From: Sorex araneus
Taxonomy: Eukaryota > Chordata > Mammalia > Eulipotyphla > Soricidae
Length of the DNA stretch: 64,000 nucleotides
Reading direction: 5' to 3'
NCBI RefSeq assembly: GCF_027595985.1
Contig: NC_073303.1
Coordinates: 182,881,470 to 182,945,469 of the forward strand
Shown: positions 55,606-64,000 of the stretch, piece by piece
Layout: each line of letters opens with the position of its first letter
Numbering within the stretch: the first letter of the stretch is position 1
The notes under the pieces: generated by a model
What the model was told of the DNA's origin: nothing
The model's database searches: none
What the model saw: the letters and a program-made list of their open reading frames with translations, nothing else
Program-made: the position numbers and the translations under genes

Positions 55606-56375
55606 CTCAATGATATGGTATAGCATTATCCAAGATGATTAAAGTATAAAAGCACCATATATCAAATGAATATTATAGACAAGTACATCTGGGTCCTTAA
55701 ATTCAGCTGTTTGATATGCAATGAGGGTATTCAGATTGAGCTTTATAGAGCAAGTTATTATGAGATAACTCAAAAGGTATTTATTGTATTAATGGCAGAT
55801 TTGTTAAAAGATGAACAAAATTAATAATTCTGAATTCAAAGACACTCGTACCCTCTTGTTTTACCCAATCATAAGAAAACAGTTCAGAAAGATTTTTTTG
55901 ACGCAATATGGTTTCCTAACTTGGTAATATTAAAAAAGACTAGAATAGAAGCAAAATTTCCTAGTTCTAAATTTAGTACTTTCTCCACTATATCAGGTAA
56001 AAATTTGAACTGACTAAGTGTGTGGGTAGTCATATTAAAAACTGCAGTCATGTTCATTCTCTATCTCAGAGATTGTCCACATCTCAAGCTGAGATATGTA
56101 CTTTTTCCTCTCCGGAGAAGCCTGTGTTCTTTCTCTGTCTCTCTCTGTCTCTGTCTCTTAGTCTCTCTCTGTCTCTGTTTAGATCTCTGTCTATTCACAT
56201 TTCTGTAAGTAAATTTCATTAAATATAACTATTCTACTTCACAAATTTTAAAAAGAGTCCTTCAGTAGACTTAATTCAGTGTGTAACAGGGAAGTGGGCA
56301 TAAACCACCAGAGCAGGAAGAGTGGAGGATTTGATTGAGAGATCAATGACAGACAAGCCAACAAAGGAAGGGCAG

Positions 56376-56525
56376 AGGGCCCAGAGAGAGTGCTTAATGG
56401 GCTGCAGCACATACAGGAGACCTGGTTTGATCCCCAGTACCACGTGGTTCCCTGAGTGACCCTTAGAACAAAGCTGAGAGTGGCCGCTGAGCACAGCTGA
56501 GTGTGCAATGCCCTCCCAAATCAAA
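56376..56525 (+). mobile_element. Old SOR-like SINE
   Basis: agggcccagagagagtgctt ... ctggtttgatccccagtacc. Confidence 0.7.
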
Positions 56526-56884
56526 ACAAAAATGTTAGATTGAGATCAGATTGCAAGAAACTTTGAGTATCAAAGTAAAGGATACATACAACAGAGAGCC
56601 TCTACAATTTTGGGTAGAAGGGAAAAAATTTCCTCAGAATATAAACTTGTAGTGGCTATAGCAGAGAGAGAGAGATAAAAGTCTAGAGTCAGAGAGACAG
56701 ATGAAGTGGGGTCAGATTCACCATCCATTATGAGAATTTTCAGACCCAGATTGATAAAAAATGAATATTTAAAGAACAGATCAATGAAATATGGAGACAA
56801 AGTTGAGTTCTACAATATTTCAGTAGTTTCCTTCTTTTTAAAAATAAGTTTCTTGTTTTGGCACTGTGATTTGGATAGTTATTC

Positions 56885-57110
56885 ATAGTTGAGTTTCAGG
56901 CATACAGTTTTCCAACACCGGTCCCCTCAGCAAGGTCAACTTCCCCCTTCCCTCTACCAAAGTCCCTATTGTCCCTCCAACCCCTGCCTACCTCCTTGAT
57001 GGGTACATTTTTACCTCTTGCTAGTGTAGTTTGGATCTCATGTTTTGGTTCTGTTAGTTTTATGTTTTGGATATACAGTTAAATAACACATCTTCACCAG
57101 TGAGTCTGAA
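56885..57110 (-). mobile_element. L1-like 3' end, minus orientation
   Basis: Minus strand reads ggtgttggaaaactgtatgcc..., matching the design of the + strand L1 ends. Confidence 0.4.
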
Positions 57111-57407
57111 GATTCTGCCCCCTGACCCTGTTACTTCCATCTGCCTCTTCTTCCTTTCTCCCCTTCAGTTTCTTTTCTTTCCTAACCATAATTCTATAGA
57201 CCGGGAATAGTTTTCTTCTCTTAGTTAATGAAATTGTGTAGTTTATAGTTCTGAAAAAGCCATAAAATTGACTTTTTTATCACACTCATTTAGGGCACAA
57301 CTTTTTCAATTTTTTAAAAACGAACTAATGTAATATAAACCGTCCAATTAGGAAACAATAGCGGTACTGCATTAAAACAGCAATATATTCATCAAAACTC
57401 TAAAGGA

Positions 57408-57560
57408 AGGGCCAGGGGAAATAGCACAGTGAGTAGTGTGAGATTCAATCCTCAGCACCCCATATGGGTTCCAGAACAGGAAAGTCATTTCTGAGTGCAG
57501 AGCCAAGAGTAAGCCCTGTATACCATCAGGTGTGGCCTCAAAACAAACAAACAAACAAGA
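57408..57560 (+). mobile_element. Old SOR SINE with (CAAA)n tail
   Basis: gggccaggggaaatagcacag head; (ACAA)n tail. Confidence 0.75.
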
Positions 57561-57669
57561 ACAATAAAAAGTCTAAAAGAAGAATTCTTTTAGTCAAGCT
57601 TTTGGCCTTTAAAAACACATAAGATATGGTCTCCAGAGAGAATTCTAATAAGAACACCAATGAGTTTCT

Positions 57670-57847
57670 TTTCTTTTTGACTTTTGGGGTGACACCCGGC
57701 GATGCACAGGGTTATTCCTGGCTCATGCACCCAGGAATTAACTCCTGGTGGTGCTCAAGGGACCATATGGGTTGCTGGGAATCGAACCTGGGTCCGCCGC
57801 GTGCAAAGTAAACACCCTACTCGCTGTGCTATCACTCCAGCCCCCCA
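57670..57847 (-). mobile_element. SOR SINE
   Basis: Target duplications CAATGAG(T/C)TTCTT at 57657-57669 and 57848-57860. Confidence 0.92.
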
Positions 57848-58917
57848 GCAATGAGCTTCTTAAAGAAAATTCTAGTAACAGCTCTTATAACAATATGATC
57901 TAAATATTTGGCCTTCTTCTCTTACCCGTGAGACATATGTTTTAAGATTCCCAGTGGATGATTGAAACCTGGAATATTACTGGACCTTATATTTAACATG
58001 GTCTTTCACTCTCCCTCTTTCATTTTTTCAAATGTCTTATTGCACAACCTTCTATCCCAGCTCTGCAGCCAACTTCTGTTCCAGGGCACTTAAACAATAA
58101 AGAGCCTCATAGAATAATCCAGACACTTCTGGAGGACGGGGGAGATAGTCCATGGGTTAGGGCTTATGCATGAGCGGACTTCAGGTGGATGCCCCAAATC
58201 CCATGTGCCCTTCCACCAGCATCTTCTGGTGTAACCCTGGAGACGCAGGGTGGCACCCTCAGGGCAAAAGCAGCCCCACATCCATCGTCCCCAATGTTCA
58301 TCTGGATTAGTTGGCTGAAAAATGCTGCAGGTGGATCCTAGGCCCCCTGGCATGGGGAAGCACACCGTCCTCCTGCCTCCCACACCAGCTGCCCTGAACC
58401 AAAAGAACAGACACTGCCACACCACCTCAGTATGAAGATGACCTTGAAGGAAAAAGAAGTCAGAGCAGAGGGCAGAGCAGGGGCTGCGTGGCTAGAGAGG
58501 AAGGCTGGCAGTACCAGCTGCAGACTACTGACAACTTTTTCTCAAGGATGGATTTTTGACACTTGCAGGAGGATTTGGTGTTAATGGTTTCATATAGCTT
58601 TACAGTTTGTTGCTTTTGTAGTTGTAGACTATAAAACAGCTGAACTGAAAATATCTTGCTCTTATTTAATTCCATTGACCCACTGCTTTACACGCTCCTT
58701 TGCGTTTTGTTGGCCAGCACTCTGCTACACTTTAAGCCAAATATTTCAAAGTGTGGAATAAAAGAACTGCACGGACCGGCAGCAGCTGACTTTGTTTTAA
58801 CTCTAGTGTACATTGCTGCTCGCAGATGTCAACTTGTATTCGTTTTAATGAAATATTTTTATATAAATTCCAAATAGACTAAAACACTGCCAGAATTATT
58901 TCTGAAAACTTAAAAGA

Positions 58918-59100
58918 GTACAAGGCCAGAGAGATAGTAGAGGAAGTACTTGCATTGCAGGAGGCAGACCCCGTTTTGATCCCTGGTGCCACATATGGTC
59001 CCCCAACCACTACCGGAAGAAGTCCTTGAACCCTGAGCCAGGAGAAGGCTCTAATTACACCTGAGTGTGGCCCAGTCCCCCCACCTCTCAGCCCCCAGAA
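58918..59100 (+). mobile_element. Old SOR SINE
   Basis: aaggccagagagatagtagagg ... cgttttgatccctggtgcc. Confidence 0.75.
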
Positions 59101-59567
59101 AAAAATCAGTGGACTCAAACAACACTTCAAATATGTTAATTATTTTTTCTCATAGAGACACGACAAGTTAAATATACACTCATTGATTTTACTATTTTTT
59201 AAAAAATATATTATTTCACACTTCACTTCTCTATAGATTGTTATTTTATATATTTCTCTGCATCACTGTTATCTGAAATAGTTTTGAGCTAAAGACTCTT
59301 TTTTTTTAGCATCACTTATCCACCTAAATGCCATAGGTAAGACTCCTTGTTTATGGAGATGATGAAGAAAAGATGAAAATTATTTTGGACTATTTAAAGA
59401 TGTATGAATTTGGAAAATGTCAATAGGAAGCACCAAAGGTGGCTGAGAATTTGGGGTAGAAATAAGTTATTTGTGTGCTTAGTACTTTGCAATTCCAGTA
59501 ACACTTAGTGAAGAATTCAGGATGGATCACTTGGAGTAGATAGAATTCCTCCAGTCTCTTTAAGAGT

Positions 59568-59740
59568 TAGTAGCCAGAGTAACAGTACAGCTATTAGGGC
59601 ATTTTCCTTGCATGCAGTTGCCCCAGGTTTAATGCACAGTACCACATATATTCCCCTAAGCCTGCCAGGAGTGATCTCTGAGCACAGAACCAGAAGTCCT
59701 GAGCACCATCAGGTGTAACCACACCCCTAAGTAAAAACAA
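59568..59740 (+). mobile_element. Old SOR SINE
   Basis: tagccagagtaacagtacagc ... caggtttaatgcacagtacc. Confidence 0.7.
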
Positions 59741-59749
59741 ACTAAAAAG

Positions 59750-61030
59750 AGAGTTGTGAGCTTTAATCTGAAGGGAAAAACTGAAGATAGATCTAAAATC
59801 TCTTCGAAATTCAAAGTGTAGAGTACAGAAGGAAATTTAAGATTTCGCAATGTGAGAGAAGATAAAGGAAGAATGCAGAATAATAAGAGAATTGGGCATT
59901 GCTATGGAAGTTAAAAGGGGATTAAGACAAAATGGTCAAGATTTCCAAAGGATACAGAAACCAAGTTGGAAATTTAGATAGTCATTAGGAACTATAACAT
60001 CTACTTGAAATGATAGAGAATAGATATGCACCAAAGTTTATGTCACTATGTCTGCAAGCTTGAAGGAGGGCATTTGGATTCTGGCTAAGGATATATATTG
60101 CCAAGAAGATCCCAAGATAATTTAAGCAATCTACTTCTCCAATCCTCTACTAAGATAATTGTGTATCACCAAATCATTCTGGAATTTTCTTTATGAAGCC
60201 TATCTCTTAGAATGGCCTCACATATTCTAGTAAAGATTAGCAGGCCTTTTGGATTTATGGCAAAGGAACAGAACAGAATTCAAAACGTCATGCTCACGGT
60301 AGGGTGATTTTTGGAGGAAAGCTGTCACCTCCTTAAACTTGATGAAGTCCTGTATGGGTGAATCTACCATCTGGTACCTGCCTGGTATGCAGTAAGATTG
60401 CTGTGCCTAATTCTATCACAGCTAAAAGACAAAGTACTTTATAAGACTTTGCGAAATTTTATGCGTGTTGCTTATCTTTTTGAATTCTGGCTTTATGCCC
60501 TAGAAAGAGATAAACTCAAGGAGGCTCTTTGGAAACTAAGTACCTTCCAAGCGCAATGGCTCTCTCAGTCAGGCAGGAATCTGACTTATAAAAGTATGGG
60601 AGGAAACTTTTCAGATGTAGCTAGAGAAAGATCAGTTGGTAAACTTAGTCTAGTTATTTCCACTTAGAATGCTAAACCTAAATTTTACTTTACATTTCCT
60701 TTAATACTCTGGTAGTTTCCAAAAATTGTAGAGAGAAATAAAAAAATTACATGTGTGAGGTGGGAAAGGCTACATTTTGAAGAAATGCAGAAAGAAGAAG
60801 AAATGGAAGTATCCATAACCAATGTTAAAGACTTACTGATTGCTTTTTTTTTTTTTAAAGCTGGTCCTGGATAGCAAAGGGAAAACTATTTTAGAGCCCT
60901 TTATTCCTCAAACACAGTTCACAACAATTCCAAAGTTATTTAGAAATTTAAAAGAAAACTTTATTTAGTTCAATCACAGTGAGATATACCAAGTTTATTT
61001 TTTTAAGTGAAGATATGTAAATCAGTAGGG
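59750..61030. other. Intergenic stretch, nothing recognised
   Basis: An 89-codon open frame at 60398-60667 lacks any family resemblance I know and any gene context; not called. Confidence 0.45.
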
Positions 61031-61039
61031 GTTTGATAC

Positions 61040-61042
<3 letters not shown>

Positions 61043-61083
<41 letters not shown>
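61043..61083. repeat. (CT)n microsatellite
   Basis: About 20 CT units next to the T-rich tail of the following SINE. Confidence 0.95.
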
Positions 61084-61090
<7 letters not shown>

Positions 61091-61104
61091 TCTCTCTTTT
61101 TTTT

Positions 61105-61268
61105 TTCTTTCTGGGTTTCACCCAGTAATGCTCAGAGGTTACTTCTGGCTCTGCACTCAGGAATTATTCCTGGCGGTGCTTGGGGGACCATATGGGATGC
61201 TGGGGATTGAACCTGGGTAGGCTGCATGCAAAGTAAATGCCCTACCTGCTGTGCTATCGCTCTGGTTC
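61105..61268 (-). mobile_element. SOR SINE
   Basis: Minus copy whose tail merges with the (CT)n/T-rich tract. Confidence 0.9.
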
Positions 61269-61344
61269 CTAAAAGAGTTTCTTAAACTTACTTCAATAAC
61301 TCAACTCCCTTTTGTTTTCAGGTGTTTGGTTTTGTTCTTTTTTT

Positions 61345-61545
61345 TTTTCCTTTTGGTCACATCCAGTAGTGCTAACACTATGTTCTTTTTTTTTTTTAAT
61401 GGACTATATTCTTGATTTTCTGCTCAAATGACCCCTGGCTATGCTGAGGATAAGGGAAAACCATATGTGATTCTAGGGATTTAACCAGAGTCACATGCAT
61501 GCATGGCAAATGCCTTTGCTATCTGGATTATCTCTCTGATGTCAG
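61345..61545 (-). mobile_element. Old SOR-like SINE with insert
   Basis: tttggtcacatccagtagtgct, then a T/A-rich insert, then aaccatatgtgattctagggat ... gcatggcaaatgcc. Confidence 0.6.
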
Positions 61546-61705
61546 TACTCCCTCTGGAAAATGCCAAGGCTAAGGCCTAGAGGAGCGCAATTATCTGCTC
61601 TAAACCAAGGGATAGGTTAAACACAGGCCCGATACTAAAGTTTTAAGTAATTTGATTCCTAGTTCTGTATATCTATCTTCTGGAGCTTTTAAGAATAAAT
61701 ATTAT

Positions 61706-61862
61706 TGGGGCTAGAGAGAGATGGAAGCGTGGGTAGGGAACGCTCCTTGCTTGTAACAGGCCCAGGTTCAGTCCTTAGCACCAAGTATGTTCCTTAGCTC
61801 TGCTGGGAGTGACTTTTGAGCAGAGAACCAACACTAGTATGACTGAGCGTTGTCAGATTGAT
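61706..61862 (+). mobile_element. Old SOR-like SINE
   Basis: ggggctagagagagatggaagc ... aggttcagtccttagcacc. Confidence 0.65.
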
Positions 61863-62599
61863 CCCCCCCCCCAAATTTTTACATATGTTGTTATTAATCT
61901 TTGCTCTCTTGAAGCATAATTATAAATACCACATATTTATAAATTATCTCCTATATAATAGGATAGTTCTTTCATTAGTAGTTGACAATCACATTATGTT
62001 ATTTAGTACATTAGGGTTTTTATTCCTGTTTATCGGGTACTTAATCATATGTAGTTTCCATGCCCTTTTCCATTTCACTCTTGCCTGAGTAGCTCTCAGG
62101 TATTCCTAAAACTCATGGAAATTCCTCATAATTTTTTTTTTTTAATTTAGCTTTCAAATCTGAGAGGAGTTTGAGCAACAAATCTTACTTTAATAAAATT
62201 TTTTCTTAAAGGCATGTTTACTCTTTTATCTAATCCTCATACTCCTAGAAAAAATTTCCTAGCAAAATATTTTTAAAAATCCAAATGCCCCTTTTGTTAT
62301 CCCCCACCTCAAGATATTTTGTCTATTCTGGATCTCTTTTGTATTTCCACATAAAACTTAAAATCAGTTTTCCTCTTTGACAAAGAAGCTTGCTGAAATA
62401 TTTATGAGGAGATTTTGAGTCTATAAATCATTTTGCAAGAGCTAAATTTTAAACAAAATGGATTTTTAAATTTTGAACAGTGTATCTCTCCAATTGCTAG
62501 TCTTTTTAATTGTTTTTTCTCAGAAATGTCTTAGAGTTTTTAATGTATGGGTCTTGAAATATATTTTGCAAAATTTTTCCTTGGGCATTTTGCTTTTTG

Positions 62600-62812
62600 G
62601 GAAGGTCTCTCCAGCTGTGTTTAGGGGGCTCAGAGGTTACTCCCAGCTGTGTGACAGTTCAGTGCTTCACCCTATCTACACTAGGGACTACTAGGGCCAT
62701 CTCAGTAGTCTGGGATACTGTCAAGGTTACTTGCAACAGTGCTAAGGAATACCATACAGTGCTGAGGATCAAGCTTGTTGCCATTGCATGCCAGGGATAC
62801 ACTCCAGCCTTT
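62600..62812 (-). mobile_element. Degenerate SINE
   Basis: ggaggttactcccagctgtg ... ccattgcatgccagggatac ... ctccagcc; weak. Confidence 0.4.
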
Positions 62813-62830
62813 TCACCTATGACCCATCTT

Positions 62831-62833
<3 letters not shown>

Positions 62834-62866
<33 letters not shown>

Positions 62867-62878
62867 CATATATATATA
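62834..62878. repeat. (TA)n microsatellite
   Basis: TA tract with one ttggca interruption; adjoins the following SINE. Confidence 0.95.
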
Positions 62879-62881
62879 CAT

Positions 62882-63040
62882 ACCTTTTTGGGTCATACCC
62901 GGCAATGCACAGGGGTTACTCCTGGCTCTGCACTCAGGAATCACCCCTGGCGGTGCTGAGGGGACCATACGGAATGCTGGGAATTGAACCCAGGTCGGCC
63001 ACGTGCAAGGCCCTACCCACTGTGCTATTGCTCCAGCCCC
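62882..63040 (-). mobile_element. SOR SINE
   Basis: Near-consensus minus copy with a small deletion in the head (gcaagg|ccctac). Confidence 0.9.
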
Positions 63041-63072
63041 TTTTCATATTTTTGATGCTAATATAGATGGTG

Positions 63073-63304
63073 AGAGAGACCACTGGAGTGACAGCACAGC
63101 GGGCAGGGCACGCAGATAAACTGGGTTCGATTCCTCCATCCCTCTGCTATTGAGAGTATCCCGACTGCATGGCAGAGCCTGGCAAGCTACCCGTGGCGTA
63201 TTCTATATGCCAAAAACAGTAACAACAAGTATCACAAAGCAGACATTACTGGTGCCCACTTGAGCAAATTGATGAACAATGGGATGACAGTGCTACAGTG
63301 CTAT
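63073..63304 (+). mobile_element. RTE-tailed SINE with 11-bp target duplications
   Basis: Same family as 48988-49230. The head is slightly shortened and the tail ends gatgacagtgctacagtgctat. TATAGATGGTG flanks it at 63062-63072 and 63305-63315. Confidence 0.85.
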
Positions 63305-63824
63305 TATAGATGGTGCACTTAAGATTTAATTTCTGGCTGCTTATTGCTAATATATGGAAATCCAGTTGTTTTTTGTATATTAACTTTGAACTTTTGCCAT
63401 TTTACTGAAGTCAGTTTTTGTAGGTTATTTTGAGGCTTATCTTCAGGGTTTTTACATAGCTAATTATGTCACCGATGAATAAATAGAAATATGTGCCTTC
63501 TTTCTAATCTTTAAACAATTTTTGTAGCCTTATTATGTGTTAGAATAATACAATATTGAATAAAAATTGTGGGAGTGGAATCCTTGCATTGTTCCTCATC
63601 TTAGGCAGATGTGTTTTGTCTTTTGCCATCAAATATGACACTAACAATAGGATTTACATGTGTTTCTATTATCAGGTTGAGAAAATTCCCTTCTCTTTCT
63701 ATTCTTATCAGGTAATTATGCACACAGAAAAAATAATTGTCAAGTTGGTTCCATCTTGAGTAAAATATTATATGTTTTAAAATTTATCTTTAATTATTAC
63801 CCGGTGATTTTTCAAAGTCATTTG

Positions 63825-64000
63825 TAGTTGAATTTCAGCCATATAGTATTGGAGTACGAAGCCTACAACCAATGTCAATGTCCCATCCCCAGGTTCCTGC
63901 TGATGCCCCCAGCCTGCCTCCTTGACAGTTAAAGTTTGGTTCTTGTATTCTGGATCTCATGCTTTCAGTGTTGTTGACTGTGGTTTTGATAGAGAGCTAT
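63825..64000 (-). mobile_element. Possible L1-like 3' end, minus orientation
   Basis: ccatatagtattggagtacg ... ccaatgtcaatgtcccatcccc resembles the minus unit at 56885. It runs off the window. Confidence 0.35.

Noticed and set aside
60398-60667. 89-codon + strand frame MLCLILSQLKDK...
   Set aside because: No recognisable family, no splice or promoter context; length is expected by chance in this AT content.

Overview
This is mammalian nuclear DNA, almost certainly from a shrew (Sorex, most likely Sorex araneus). More than forty copies of a short tRNA-headed, A-tailed SINE fit the SOR family of Sorex: the head carries a B box like GGTTCGATTCC and the element ends in a 'gtgacccaaaaag' motif plus oligo(A). 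The species call is an inference from this repeat. Two protein-coding genes are recognisable. They lie tail-to-tail, as their orthologues do on human chromosome 21q21.

Region 1 (1-7,890, + strand) is the 3' part of CXADR (coxsackievirus and adenovirus receptor, a tight-junction cell-adhesion protein). It holds the end of the second Ig domain (27-149), the transmembrane exon (1802-1940), and the long terminal exon (4093 to about 7,880) with the cytoplasmic tail, the GSIV PDZ-binding end and an AT-rich 3' UTR. Earlier exons lie outside the window. Region 2 (7,890-21,700) is mostly SINEs, with an L1 fragment, an MIR and a (CA)n/SINE composite. It is really the last CXADR intron, because a short alternative terminal exon sits at 21714-21755. 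That exon encodes FQYAFKTDGITVV and a stop, in frame with an internal splice donor in the previous exon.

Region 3 (about 22,200-45,800, - strand) is BTG3, an antiproliferative BTG/Tob protein that recruits CCR4-NOT deadenylase. Four coding exons (40164-39992, 35916-35779, 30799-30592, 22886-22647) give exactly 252 codons with intact splice sites. The 5' UTR exon and promoter must lie in the CpG island at about 43,050-45,830, which holds a perfect CRE and a (CA)n tract. A long GT-rich minisatellite borders it on the upstream side. Intron 2 has a 19/20 match to the p53 response element. Intron 4 has an ancient L1 with many later insertions. Exon 4 lies between the arms of a perfect 147-bp inverted repeat; one arm carries a 20-bp flanking duplication typical of an insertion.

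Region 4 (46,500-64,000) is intergenic, with no supportable gene. It holds SOR SINEs, L1 3' ends, microsatellites and several copies of a second SINE. This second SINE has a similar tRNA-type head but a different body, ending in gacagt-type repeats instead of oligo(A). Its last 49 bases match the 3' end of a LINE fragment at 51511-51742 that encodes the C-terminal end of an RTE-type reverse transcriptase, which suggests an RTE LINE / SINE partnership in this genome.

Limits: repeat families are named from pattern recognition without a library search. Boundaries of old repeats are good to about 10-30 bases. UTR ends are inferred from poly(A) signals.
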